From an uncultured Actinomycetes bacterium (lineage in GTDB: Bacteria; Actinomycetota; Actinomycetes; S36-B12), in contig CAJXUJ010000003.1 in assembly GCA_913061025.1 (NCBI GenBank), positions 1 to 33,017 on the forward strand: a stretch of 33,017 nucleotides of DNA, given 5' to 3'. This document shows, piece by piece, positions 1 through 8,861 of the stretch; positions within the stretch are counted from its first letter, which is position 1, and each line of letters starts with the position of its first letter. The position numbers were made by a program, and so were the translations under genes. Below the pieces are notes generated by a model. The model did no database searches, was not told the origin of the DNA, and saw only the letters and a program-made list of their open reading frames with translations.

Positions 1-1476
1 GAAGCCGATTTCGTGCTGGCAGACAAGAACGCTGTGGCCGTTGCCGAGGCTTTCGTCGATCCGGAACTGATCGAGGTCACCGATCCCGAGGCGACGGGCG
101 CAGCCGCCGACCGAGTGAAGCCGGCCATCGAGGCTGCCAAGGCCGGCAAGTCTGCGGTTCGACTCCTGGCTGGCGATCCGGTTATGGGTTCGACACTTCT
201 CGGTGAAGTTGGTGCTGCGCGCCGAGCGAAGATCGATGTCGAGATCGTGCCGGCCGTCAGCGAGGTCACCGGTGTGCCGGCCTACGCGGGCTTTGGGCTT
301 ACCGGTGGGAAAGCGCGTGAGGTGCGCGTTATCGATGCCGAGGATCCGGGTGTTCGCTGGGACGAGCTGGTGGCGCCGCGGGTCACGGCGGTGTTCCCCT
401 CAGGCGCGAATCACCTCGTGCATATCGCGCGGGCACTACTGGACGCCGGCAAGCCGGACACCACTCCCGTTGCGATCACCCGGGATGGCACGACGGTTGA
501 TCAGCACACCCAGGTGACGACTCTTGCCGACGCTGCTGAGTCGTCGGTCACGCGCCGCACCGGGTTCGTCGTAGTCGGTGAGGTCGTCGAGCAGCGTGAT
601 CGACTCGACTGGTTCGAGCGCAAGGCACTGGTTGGTTGGCGAGTGCTCATTCCGCGCACGCAGGACAACACCGCCGGACTCGTGGCTCGGCTACGTCGGC
701 AGGGTGCGGTGCCGAGTGAGGTTCCGACCATCTCGGTCGAGCCACCCAGGACGCCGCAGCAGGTCGAGCGAGCAGTGCACGGACTCGTCTCTGGTCGCTA
801 CGAGTGGGTGGGCTTCACATCTGCGAACGCGGTTCGCGCAGTGCGGGAAAAGCTCCAGGAATACGGCCTCGATGCGCGCTCCTTCGCAGGCTTGAAGGTT
901 GCCGCGTGCGGTGCCGGCACGGTGGAGTCGCTCATCGAGTTTGGCGTTCGGCCGGACCTGGTTCCCGGTGAGGACCAGAGCACGAGTGGTCTGCTTGAGG
1001 TGTGGCCGCCCTACGACTCACTCCTCGATCCCATTAACAAGGTCTTCCTCCCTCGCGCGGACATCGCGACGGACACCCTCGTTGCGGGGCTGACCGAACT
1101 GGGGTGGGAAGTCGAAGACATCACGGCATTCCGAACAGTCCGCGCGGCCCCGCCGCCGGCGCCGGTTCGCGAGGCGATCAAGACCGGTGGCTTCGACGCC
1201 GTCATGTTCACCTCCAGCAGCACTGTGCGAAACCTCGTGGGAATCGCCGGCAAGCCGCACCAGTCCACGGTGGTCGCCTGCATCGGCCCGAATACCGCAA
1301 AGACAGCCGAAGAGCACGGTCTGCGTGTGGACGTCCTCGCCGAGGACAGCACCCCCGAAGGACTGGCCTCTGCTCTCGCCGATCACGGTCTCGCCCTGCG
1401 TGAGCAGGCCGAGGCTGCGGGAGAGGACGAGTGGCGTCCGAGCAAGAAGAAGGCCGCGGGGCGCCGCAAGTCCTGA
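1..1476 (+). CDS. hemD: Uroporphyrinogen-III synthase (HemD) fused to an N-terminal SUMT-like domain, 5'-truncated by the window edge
   Basis: Frame 1 is open from base 1 (EADFVLADKNAVAV...). C-terminal half is HemD-like (GWRVLIPRTQDNTAGLVARLRRQGAVPSEVPTISVEPP; WVGFTSANAVRAV; AVMFTSSSTVRNL). N-terminal half resembles tetrapyrrole methylase (AGDPVMGSTLLGEV; PAYAGFGLT). Lys/Arg-rich tail. Confidence 0.9.
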   Translation, partial: EADFVLADKNAVAVAEAFVDPELIEVTDPEATGAAADRVKPAIEAAKAGKSAVRLLAGDPVMGSTLLGEVGAARRAKIDVEIVPAVSEVTGVPAYAGFGLTGGKAREVRVIDAEDPGVRWDELVAPRVTAVFPSGANHLVHIARALLDAGKPDTTPVAITRDGTTVDQHTQVTTLADAAESSVTRRTGFVVVGEVVEQRDRLDWFERKALVGWRVLIPRTQDNTAGLVARLRRQGAVPSEVPTISVEPPRTPQQVERAVHGLVSGRYEWVGFTSANAVRAVREKLQEYGLDARSFAGLKVAACGAGTVESLIEFGVRPDLVPGEDQSTSGLLEVWPPYDSLLDPINKVFLPRADIATDTLVAGLTELGWEVEDITAFRTVRAAPPPAPVREAIKTGGFDAVMFTSSSTVRNLVGIAGKPHQSTVVACIGPNTAKTAEEHGLRVDVLAEDSTPEGLASALADHGLALREQAEAAGEDEWRPSKKKAAGRRKS

Positions 1477-1517
1477 CCCCAGGACGCATGCGGGAACCGG
1501 TTGCTTAGGCTCAGAGC

Positions 1518-2162
1518 GTGAGTGATCAAAGAAGCGTCGTCCATCTGCTTCGGCACGGGGAAGTGCACAATCCAGAAGGCGTTCTCTACGGACGGCTGCC
1601 CGGGTATCGGCTCTCCGAACGCGGCGAGCAGATGGCTGAGATGGCTGCCGAAGCCCTGTCTGGGCACGACATCGCTGCCGTCATCGCTTCACCGATGGAG
1701 CGTGCGCAGCAGACCGCCGAGCCCATTGCGCGGGTGCATGGGACGTCGATCATCACCGAGCCACTAGCGATCGAGGCGGACAACGTCTTCGAAGGTCAGC
1801 GTGTCAGCGTCGGTGACGGCGTGCTGAAGCAACCGCGTACCTGGCGTCATCTGTGGAATCCATTCCAGCCCAGTTGGGGCGAGCCCTACAACGACGTCGC
1901 CGCGCGTATGCGTGAAGCTATCGAGAACGCTCGTCGAAGTGCCGATGGCCGCGAGGCCGTCTTGGTCAGTCACCAACTACCCATCTGGATCGCTCGTTTG
2001 GACGCCGAGGGGCGCCGGCTCTGGCACGACCCTCGGTCACGGCAGTGCACCCTTGCGTCACTCACGTCGTTGACGTTCGAAGGCGATCAGTTGATGTCTA
2101 TCGCGTACACCGAGCCGGCTCGGGCACTCCTCCCCGGCGCCAGCCCCATCGCCGGCGCATGA
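1518..2162 (+). CDS. Histidine phosphatase / phosphoglycerate mutase-family protein
   Basis: VVHLLRHGEVHNPEGVLYGRLPGYRLSERG (RHG motif), ASPMERAQQTAEPIA, and VLVSHQLPIW (second catalytic His). Confidence 0.9.
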   Translation: MSDQRSVVHLLRHGEVHNPEGVLYGRLPGYRLSERGEQMAEMAAEALSGHDIAAVIASPMERAQQTAEPIARVHGTSIITEPLAIEADNVFEGQRVSVGDGVLKQPRTWRHLWNPFQPSWGEPYNDVAARMREAIENARRSADGREAVLVSHQLPIWIARLDAEGRRLWHDPRSRQCTLASLTSLTFEGDQLMSIAYTEPARALLPGASPIAGA

Positions 2163-2165
2163 CGC

Positions 2166-2741
2166 ATGCGCAGACTCCTTCCCCTTCTCCTGGCGACCTT
2201 GCTCGTGAGCGCGTGCACAAGCGCCAGCGGAGCCGGTAGCGGGAGTTCCCCGGGCTCGGATTCCGGGTTCGTCGGCGGCGATGGGTCGATCGTGGTCGTC
2301 GAGCCCTCGCAGCGGGTCGCGGCCCCGAACATCGAGGCCACCACGCTGGACCAAGAACCCTTCGATCTCACCGACTACCGGGGTCAGGTGGTGGTGCTCA
2401 ACGTGTGGGCCTCGTGGTGCGCCCCCTGTCGAGCCGAGGCACCCGAACTCGAGGAGGTGTGGCAAGAACAGCGGGATCAGGGCGTGCAGTTCGTCGGGTT
2501 GAACACGCGCGACTCGGCCGTTGCTGCGCAGCGCTTTGTCGATTCCATGGGACTGACGTTTCCCAGCATCGAGGATCCCGATGGCCGCATTCAACTGTTG
2601 TTCTCCGATTCCCTTCCACCACAGGCGATTCCTTCCACGGTGGTAATCGACGAGCAGGGCCGTGTGGCAGGACGAATCCTCGGAAAGGCGAGCGCTGCAA
2701 CCCTGCGTGGGGTGATCGACGAGGTGAGCAGCGGTGGGTGA
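2166..2741 (+). CDS. TlpA/ResA-like thiol:disulfide oxidoreductase lipoprotein
   Basis: Lipobox-like LLVSACTS after a hydrophobic N-terminus; thioredoxin motif VVLNVWASWCAPCRAEAPELEE; located directly upstream of ccdA. Confidence 0.92.
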   Translation: MRRLLPLLLATLLVSACTSASGAGSGSSPGSDSGFVGGDGSIVVVEPSQRVAAPNIEATTLDQEPFDLTDYRGQVVVLNVWASWCAPCRAEAPELEEVWQEQRDQGVQFVGLNTRDSAVAAQRFVDSMGLTFPSIEDPDGRIQLLFSDSLPPQAIPSTVVIDEQGRVAGRILGKASAATLRGVIDEVSSGG

Positions 2742-3480
2742 TGTCGGCACCCTGGTCACCAGCGGCTCGTTGCTCATCGCGATTCCGATTGCTCTTGCCG
2801 CTGGACTCGTCGCCTTCCTCAGCCCCTGCGTTCTGCCGCTTGCACCCGGCTACGTCTCGTACGTCACCGGTCTAACCGGAGCGGAACTCGCCACCGGGAA
2901 CCGTCGCTCCCGGGTGCTCTTGGGCAGCGTCCTGTTCGTCCTGGGCTTCAGCGTGGTGTTCGTCTCCTACGGAGCCCTCTTCGGGGGATTGGGGTCGGCC
3001 CTTCTGCGGTACGAGGACATCATTACCCGAGTCATGGGCGTGCTCGTCATCGCGATGGGGCTGGCCTTCATGGGTGTGGTTCCGTGGTTCCAACGTGAAT
3101 ATCGAATGATGCGTGCTCCGACCTGGGGATTGGCCGGTGCGCCACTTTTGGGCTTGCTGTTCGGTCTCGGCTGGACTCCGTGCATCGGACCGACGCTGAC
3201 GGCTGTCCAATCTCTCGCCCTGGCCGAGGCCAGTGCCCTCCGCGGCGCGATCCTTTCGTTCGCCTACTGCATCGGACTCGGACTACCGTTCATCGCCTTC
3301 GGACTACTCATCGATCGTGCTGCGCGTGCGACGGCATTCATTCGCCGGCACTATGCATGGATTATGCGAATCGGTGGCGGAATGCTCGTAGTGGTCGGCG
3401 TGCTGCTGGTCACGGGCTTGTGGTTGGACTTCACCATTTGGCTGCGGGTTTCCATCCCAGGATTCGAGACGGCCCTATGA
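2734..3480 (+). CDS. ccdA: Cytochrome c biogenesis protein CcdA (DsbD transmembrane family)
   Basis: GLVAFLSPCVLPLAPGYVSYVTG and FGLGWTPCIGPTL motifs; multi-TM; GTG start overlaps the previous gene by 8 bp. Confidence 0.93.
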   Translation: MGDVGTLVTSGSLLIAIPIALAAGLVAFLSPCVLPLAPGYVSYVTGLTGAELATGNRRSRVLLGSVLFVLGFSVVFVSYGALFGGLGSALLRYEDIITRVMGVLVIAMGLAFMGVVPWFQREYRMMRAPTWGLAGAPLLGLLFGLGWTPCIGPTLTAVQSLALAEASALRGAILSFAYCIGLGLPFIAFGLLIDRAARATAFIRRHYAWIMRIGGGMLVVVGVLLVTGLWLDFTIWLRVSIPGFETAL

Positions 3481-5006
3481 GCACCGTTCGGACCGAGACC
3501 CCCGCCCCACCGATGGATTCGCAGGGCTTCGCGAGGTGGGCCTGGCGGCAGTTGACGAGCATGCGTGTCGCGCTGATCCTGCTCTTCGCTCTCGCGGTGG
3601 CGAGTATTCCCGGCTCGATCCTGCCCCAACGAGGCAACAACCCACTTCTCGTGGACGAGTGGTTGGCCGAACGCCCCACGCTGGGTCCCATCCTCGATTC
3701 GGCCGGGTTCTTCGATGTGTACGGAGCACCGTGGTTCGCGGCGGTCTACCTGCTGCTGTTCATCTCGCTCATCGGCTGCGTCCTCCCGCGAGTGGGCCAC
3801 CACTGGCGGGCGATGCGAGGTCAGCCTCCGGCTGCGCCCCGAAACCTGGACCGGATGCAGGCGTTCACGTCGCAGAACGTGCCGGATGCTCCAGCGGATG
3901 TCATCGCCCGGGTAGAGACGGAATTGCGACGCCGGCATTGGCGGGTGCGGAGCTCTGATGACTGGATTTCGGCGGAAAAGGGGTACCTCCGCGAGACGGG
4001 AAACCTGGTCTTCCACCTCGCATTGGTCTTGATCCTCGTAGCAGTGGCTGCCGGCGGTCTCTTCGGCTGGCGAGGGAACGTGATCGTGAAAGAGGGCAGC
4101 GGTTTCTCCAACACGCTCACGCAGTACGACGCCTGGGGCGGCGGACGTCTTGCTTCCGCCGATTCGATACCTCCCTTCTCCTTCACTCTCGATGACTTTG
4201 CCGTCGAATTCGAACGCGGAGAAGCTCAGCGTGGGGCGCCGCGCTTGTTTGAGGCCCGGGTAGCGCTGCAGTCGGAGCCGCAGGGTGCCGTCACCGAAGA
4301 GGTGATCCAGGTCAACTACCCCATTTCGATCGCGGGGGCAAAGGTGTTCCTTGTTGGTCATGGGTACGCGCCAACGTTCATCGTTCGGGATGCACAGGGC
4401 GAGGTGGTCTTTGACGACGAGGTCGTGTTCCTCCCGCAGGATGGAAATTTCACCTCGACCGGTGTGATCAAGGTTCCCGACTCGACACCGCAGTTGGGCT
4501 TCCAGGGGATCTTCCTGCCCACCTCCGCGCTTGACGACGTCCGCGGACCGCACTCGATCTTCCCCGATGCTGACGATCCGTCGGTCTTCCTCTCAGCATG
4601 GGAAGGGGATCTGGGTCTGGACTCGGGTATTCCGCAAAGCATCTACACGCTCAAGACCGATCAGATGGAACAGATCGGATTGCGTGCGCTCGTGCCAGGC
4701 CAGGTCTGGGAATTCCCGCAGGGGGAGATCGAGTTCACCGGTTGGCAGCGGTGGTCCTCGTTCCAGATCGCATTCGATCCCGGTAAGGAAGCCGCCTTGA
4801 TCGCCTCGGTCCTGGCCATGGCCGGGCTCATGGTGTCGCTGTTCGTGCGTCGTCGTCGCGTGTGGGTGCGAACGCGGCCGGACGATGGGGGAAGTACGCT
4901 CGTAAGCATCGCTGGATTGAGTAAAAGCGAGGCCGGTGACGTCTCGGACGATGTTCGTGAGCTCACTCGGATCGTGACGAAAGAGGAGGGCGAAGGCAGA
5001 CCATGA
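3477..5006 (+). CDS. resB: ResB-like cytochrome c biogenesis protein
   Basis: The track ORF opens at 3180, but an in-frame ATG at 3477 overlaps the ccdA stop (ATGA). WRQLTSMRVALILLFALAVASIPGSILPQR and YLRETGNLVFHLALVLILVAVAAGGLFGWRGNVIVKEG are ResB-like. Confidence 0.93.
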   Translation: MSTVRTETPAPPMDSQGFARWAWRQLTSMRVALILLFALAVASIPGSILPQRGNNPLLVDEWLAERPTLGPILDSAGFFDVYGAPWFAAVYLLLFISLIGCVLPRVGHHWRAMRGQPPAAPRNLDRMQAFTSQNVPDAPADVIARVETELRRRHWRVRSSDDWISAEKGYLRETGNLVFHLALVLILVAVAAGGLFGWRGNVIVKEGSGFSNTLTQYDAWGGGRLASADSIPPFSFTLDDFAVEFERGEAQRGAPRLFEARVALQSEPQGAVTEEVIQVNYPISIAGAKVFLVGHGYAPTFIVRDAQGEVVFDDEVVFLPQDGNFTSTGVIKVPDSTPQLGFQGIFLPTSALDDVRGPHSIFPDADDPSVFLSAWEGDLGLDSGIPQSIYTLKTDQMEQIGLRALVPGQVWEFPQGEIEFTGWQRWSSFQIAFDPGKEAALIASVLAMAGLMVSLFVRRRRVWVRTRPDDGGSTLVSIAGLSKSEAGDVSDDVRELTRIVTKEEGEGRP

Positions 5007-5986
5007 CCACCGGTACTTCGATGGGTTTGGCAGAAGCGAGCAACGCTGCCATCTACGCGACGATGGTGACCCTCACGATCGCCATGGTCCTGTTCGCCGC
5101 CTCGTTCGCCAGTGGTCGTCGTCGGCAGACGTCGCAGGTCGTCGCCCAGCAGCGCGCGGTCAGTGCTGGTGGTGCTGACGGTTCAGATGGAGGAGTCGCA
5201 GTACTGGATCGACCCGAGTCCTCTGAATCGATCGATCCCGGTCGCCGACTGGCCAATGTCGCGATGTCCCTCACCTGGCTGGCAACGGGTCTCCTCACCG
5301 TCGCCCTCGTCCTTCGCGGAGTGTGGGCTGGTCGAGTGCCGTGGGGAAACATGTACGAGTTCTCCATCAGCTCTGCGTGGGGTGTTCTGGTTGTCTTCCT
5401 CGCGTTGTCGACCCGGCGCGATCTGCGTTGGCTGGGGCTCTTCGTTGTCGCACCTGCGCTGCTCACCCTCGGCCTCGCCGTCACCGTTCTCTACACCGAG
5501 GCTGCGCAACTCGTACCCGCGTTGAAGTCCTACTGGCTGGTGATCCACGTGTCCGCGGCCATCATCTGCGCGGGAGCGTTCACCGTGGCTGCGTCGTCGG
5601 CGGCACTGTCCATCGTTCAGTCCCGACGTGAAGCCAGTGGACGGCAATGGGTGGGTCCGCTAGCCAATGTTCCGGACGCCGAGCGGCTGCAAACCTTCAC
5701 CAGTCGCATCATCGCTTTCGCATTCCCGCTGTGGACCTTCGCCGTGATCGCCGGAGCCATCTGGGCGGAGAACGCCTGGGGTCGCTACTGGGGCTGGGAC
5801 CCCAAGGAGACGTGGGCGTTCATCACGTGGGTTGTGTACGCCGCCTACCTACATGCGCGCTCGACAGCCGGCTGGCGTGGGAACCGTGCTTCCTGGATCG
5901 CGATTCTCGGATTGGTGACGTTCCTTATCAACTATTTCGGCGTGAACATCTTCGTCAACAGTCTGCATTCCTACGCCGGCCTGTAG
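5003..5986 (+). CDS. ccsA: Cytochrome c biogenesis protein CcsA/CcsB/ResC
   Basis: Heme-handling motif WGRYWGWDPKETWAFITWVVYAAYLHAR; GRVPWGNMYEFSIS; ATGA overlap with resB. Confidence 0.95.
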   Translation: MTTGTSMGLAEASNAAIYATMVTLTIAMVLFAASFASGRRRQTSQVVAQQRAVSAGGADGSDGGVAVLDRPESSESIDPGRRLANVAMSLTWLATGLLTVALVLRGVWAGRVPWGNMYEFSISSAWGVLVVFLALSTRRDLRWLGLFVVAPALLTLGLAVTVLYTEAAQLVPALKSYWLVIHVSAAIICAGAFTVAASSAALSIVQSRREASGRQWVGPLANVPDAERLQTFTSRIIAFAFPLWTFAVIAGAIWAENAWGRYWGWDPKETWAFITWVVYAAYLHARSTAGWRGNRASWIAILGLVTFLINYFGVNIFVNSLHSYAGL

Positions 5987-5996
5987 GTCGGCCGGC
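5975..5996. terminator. Candidate bidirectional hairpin at a convergent junction
   Basis: GCCGGCC (5975-5981), 8-nt loop, GGCCGGC (5990-5996). Perfect 7-bp GC stem spanning the ccsA stop and the stop of the - strand gene. No T-tract. Confidence 0.35.
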
Positions 5997-6301
5997 TAAC
6001 TCGCTTCTCCCCGGCGCTTGCGCATTTTCTTGCTCCAGACGTCGTCGTCCAGCTTGCGCAGGAACCGTGGATCGTCATCGGGTGCGACCGGGCCACGCTT
6101 GCGGAAGAAGCCGCCGTTTTCGGGCCACGGACGGCCGAGCAGCAGCCACAGGCCTCCGCCGAGGAGTGGCAGCACGAGAACCAGGACGAGCCACAACCAC
6201 TTGGGCAATGTGCGTGTCTGCGACTTGGGCGTGCGAGCCACATCGATGACGAAATAGATGTAGAGCGCCACCGCTAACAGGACGAGGACTACACGAAGCA
6301 T
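5996..6301 (-). CDS. Small membrane protein with a PLDc_N (cardiolipin synthase N-terminal)-like domain
   Basis: MLRVVLVLLAVALYIYFVIDVARTPKSQTRTLPKWLWLVLVLVLPLLGGGLWLLLGRPWP: two TM helices with the typical PLDc_N pattern. Confidence 0.8.
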   Translation of the reverse strand: MLRVVLVLLAVALYIYFVIDVARTPKSQTRTLPKWLWLVLVLVLPLLGGGLWLLLGRPWPENGGFFRKRGPVAPDDDPRFLRKLDDDVWSKKMRKRRGEAS

Positions 6302-6374
6302 GGTCCGGTAATGGTAACCGTGGTCGGTGGTTCCGCTCGCCTCCCGTGACCGGATCCCGACGGGCCTTGCTCGG

Positions 6375-6380
6375 TACGGT
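6375..6380 (+). promoter_or_regulatory. Putative leaderless-type -10 element (TACGGT) for the DUF4229 gene
   Basis: TACGGT, then GGGCAG (6 nt), then GTG at 6387 in the DUF4229 frame. Confidence 0.45.
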
Positions 6381-6386
6381 GGGCAG

Positions 6387-6863
6387 GTGGAGTCATCGCC
6401 CCCGGGAACACCCCTTCCAACGCCACCGCGCCGCTCAGGGTTCGCCGCGATCCTCGTCTACACGGGTATGCGGGTCGGTCTCTTCCTTGCGGTGTGGTTG
6501 TTGCTGCAGTTGGTGACTCCGCTGCGCGGCCTGTGGGCCGCGTTGGTCGCGATCCTGGCGTCGGGTCTGATCAGCATCTTTGTCCTGAACCGACAACGCT
6601 CGGCGATGAGCGCCGTCGTCGGTCGCTTCTTCGGTGGAATCAACGCTCGTATCGACGCCGCTTCGCGGGCCGAGGATGACGACGAATTCGACGAGGGGGC
6701 GCTACAGAACTGGGATAACCAGGCCGAGCGACAGAGCGATGGCGTAGACCGAGACGAGTTGTCCCGTAGCGACGAGAGCGGGGATGAGTCCCGGTCCCCG
6801 GGTTCTGCTCATGACGATTCGCCAAGGCCGCCAGGCCCAGGGGAGGGCAACGAGTCCCAGTAG
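6387..6863 (+). CDS. DUF4229-like small membrane protein
   Basis: ILVYTGMRVGLFLAVWLLLQLVTPLRGLWAALVAILASGLISIFVLNRQRSAMSA plus an acidic tail. Start chosen at GTG 6387 rather than track start 6327. The 3' 162 bp overlaps menA antisense. Confidence 0.7.
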   Translation: MESSPPGTPLPTPPRRSGFAAILVYTGMRVGLFLAVWLLLQLVTPLRGLWAALVAILASGLISIFVLNRQRSAMSAVVGRFFGGINARIDAASRAEDDDEFDEGALQNWDNQAERQSDGVDRDELSRSDESGDESRSPGSAHDDSPRPPGPGEGNESQ

Positions 6864-7613
6864 CACCCATGGTCCTGCGGTGAATGCCATCGCGACGATC
6901 ATGGCGAAGGCGACGGCCAGCAGCGCCGCGAAAAAGGCTCGGGTGCGCGAATCTCCGAGCCGAACGGCGAGCGTTCTCTTGCCGGACTCGGTATCGGACG
7001 GAATGTCCCGAAGATTGTTCGTCACCAGAATCGCGCAGATCAAAACGCCGATGCCGATGCTCGCGAGCACTGCGGTGACATTGATCGAACCCACCTGTAC
7101 GTACATGGTTCCCAGCACCGGGACGAGTCCAAAAAAGACAAAAACGAAGACCTCGCCCCAACCTGCGTACCCGTAGGGACGCGAGCCGCCCGTGTAGAAC
7201 CAGGCAGCTGCTATCGAAGCCGCGCCGACCAGGAGTAACCACCAGTAGCCGGAGAGTGCAACGAGGGTCAGGCCACTGAGAGCCGCGATGCCGAAGCACA
7301 CGAAGGCGGCGTTACGCACTTTCGACGGTTGGGCGATTCCCTGACCCACCAGTCGAATCGGGCCAACGCGCCGCTCATCGGTGCCGCGGATGCCATCGCT
7401 GTAGTCGTTCGCGTAATTGACGCCTATCTGCAACGCCAACGCGACGATAAGTGCGAGCGCAGCGCGCAGGGGGATCCATCCGGTGCCCGCCAGCGCCGTA
7501 CCGATGACGACGGGAGCAAGAGCAGCGGGAAGCGTTCGTGGTCGAGCGCCAGCCCACCACTGGGAAAGCGTCGGTGTGCCGGGGGAGCCGCCCAGCGGTC
7601 GCGAGGTCGTCAC
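6702..7613 (-). CDS. menA: 1,4-dihydroxy-2-naphthoate polyprenyltransferase (MenA)
   Basis: UbiA-family: WWAGARPRTLPAALAPVVIGTA, NYANDYSDGIRGTDERRVGPIRLVGQG, NNLRDIPSDTESGKRTLAVRLGD. GTG start overlaps the menE stop. Confidence 0.95.
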   Translation of the reverse strand: MTTSRPLGGSPGTPTLSQWWAGARPRTLPAALAPVVIGTALAGTGWIPLRAALALIVALALQIGVNYANDYSDGIRGTDERRVGPIRLVGQGIAQPSKVRNAAFVCFGIAALSGLTLVALSGYWWLLLVGAASIAAAWFYTGGSRPYGYAGWGEVFVFVFFGLVPVLGTMYVQVGSINVTAVLASIGIGVLICAILVTNNLRDIPSDTESGKRTLAVRLGDSRTRAFFAALLAVAFAMIVAMAFTAGPWVLLGLVALPWAWRPWRIVMSRTRGPGLIPALVATGQLVSVYAIALSLGLVIPVL

Positions 7614-8824
7614 ACCAGATCCTCGTCGTCGGTTTCTGCTAGTTCGAGTCCGACGGCTGATGAGGTGGCTCGACGATCGACTTTCCCGCTGGCCGTCGTT
7701 GCGAACTCGGTCACCCGATGGATGGACGTGGGAACTGCGATGGAGCCGAGACCGGGAGTGATGCGCGCGCGGATGTCCTCAGAGTCGATTTCGTCGCCTA
7801 TGTAGATCATTGCAATCCGGACATCGTGGTTGGCGTCGAACGTTGGAACAACTATCACGCTGTCGACCCCGGGATGGTCGGTAAGCCGATCCTCGATCGC
7901 CAGCAGATCGACATTCACGCCCTGGATACTGACGATGTCGTCGAGACGCCCGATCACCTGCAGAGTGCCGTCCATCCAACGCCCGCGATCGTTCGTGCGC
8001 AGCCATCCATGTGCAAAGGCCTCGTTGGCGCCATCTCGGTAGCCCTGGGCGAGCATCGGGCCAGACAGGCTGACGCGTTGGTCGTGGTCGTTGACGTTGA
8101 CGTCAACCCCCGGGAGGGGGATTCCATTCAGTACGCAACCGCCGCTCGTCTCGGTCATGCCATACGTGGTGGTGACGGCGATTCCGGCGTCGTCACAGTC
8201 GCGCGCAGCCTGGGGTGCAAGGGCCGCCCCACCGACGAGGATCAATGAGCAGCGCGCGAGTGCTCTGCGGCCCGAGTCAGTGGCCAGCAGTCGCGGCAAT
8301 TGCGTTGGCACGAGTGAGACGGCGATCGGGCGATTGAATGACTCAGCTGTATCGACCGCTTCTGCGAAAGCGTGATCGGTGAAGCGCTCCGCACCGCCGA
8401 CGCTACTGACCGCTACCGGGCTCCGACCGGTCGCGTGAGCTCGGACGAGCACGTTGAGTCCGCCGATCGATGTCGGGGGTATAGCCAGGATCCAGGTTGG
8501 GTCACCACCGGCACGTGCGTTGACGTGGGACGTCATGGAGGTGAGCGCCGAAGCGGTCAGCATCACTCCACGCGGATTACCCGTCGAACCGGAGGTGCTC
8601 ATCACGACGGCGGTGTCCATGGGCACGGGTCGGTCGGGATCAACGGCGTCGCGAATAGCGGACACCACGGCGGTCGGCAGCGCCGATGATTCCTGTGGAA
8701 TGGGAGCGATCGCGGCGTCACCTGCGAGCGCGGCCGACAGTCGAGCCCAGATAGCGGTGACCGCTGCGGGTCCGCTCGGCACCTCGATCAGTTCGAGGGT
8801 CCGTTCTGTGGCGCTGTTCGACAT
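7610..8824 (-). CDS. menE: o-succinylbenzoate-CoA ligase (MenE)
   Basis: AMP-binding motifs: [69 protein letters not shown]. The track ORF opens at 8875; ATG at 8824 (MSNSATERT) preferred. Confidence 0.93.
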   Translation of the reverse strand: MSNSATERTLELIEVPSGPAAVTAIWARLSAALAGDAAIAPIPQESSALPTAVVSAIRDAVDPDRPVPMDTAVVMSTSGSTGNPRGVMLTASALTSMTSHVNARAGGDPTWILAIPPTSIGGLNVLVRAHATGRSPVAVSSVGGAERFTDHAFAEAVDTAESFNRPIAVSLVPTQLPRLLATDSGRRALARCSLILVGGAALAPQAARDCDDAGIAVTTTYGMTETSGGCVLNGIPLPGVDVNVNDHDQRVSLSGPMLAQGYRDGANEAFAHGWLRTNDRGRWMDGTLQVIGRLDDIVSIQGVNVDLLAIEDRLTDHPGVDSVIVVPTFDANHDVRIAMIYIGDEIDSEDIRARITPGLGSIAVPTSIHRVTEFATTASGKVDRRATSSAVGLELAETDDEDLV

Positions 8825-8831
8825 CGTGCCG

Positions 8832-8837
8832 AGCGTA
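8832..8837 (-). promoter_or_regulatory. Putative leaderless-type -10 (TACGCT on -) for menE
   Basis: On -: TACGCT, then CGGCACG (7 nt), then ATG (8824-8822). Confidence 0.5.
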
Positions 8838-8848
8838 GGTGCTGCCGG

Positions 8849-8854
8849 TAGCGT
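8849..8854 (+). promoter_or_regulatory. Putative leaderless-type -10 (TAGCGT) for menB
   Basis: TAGCGT, then TGTCGCT (7 nt), then ATG at 8862; no SD-like purine tract between. Confidence 0.5.
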
Positions 8855-8861
8855 TGTCGCT

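Noticed and set aside
2058-2777. 239-aa ORF on - opposite tlpA
   Set aside because: No domain signature; fully covered by the well-supported TlpA-like frame.
3351-4553. 400-aa ORF on - opposite ccdA/resB
   Set aside because: Charged low-complexity composition typical of antisense translation of membrane-protein genes; no domain signature.
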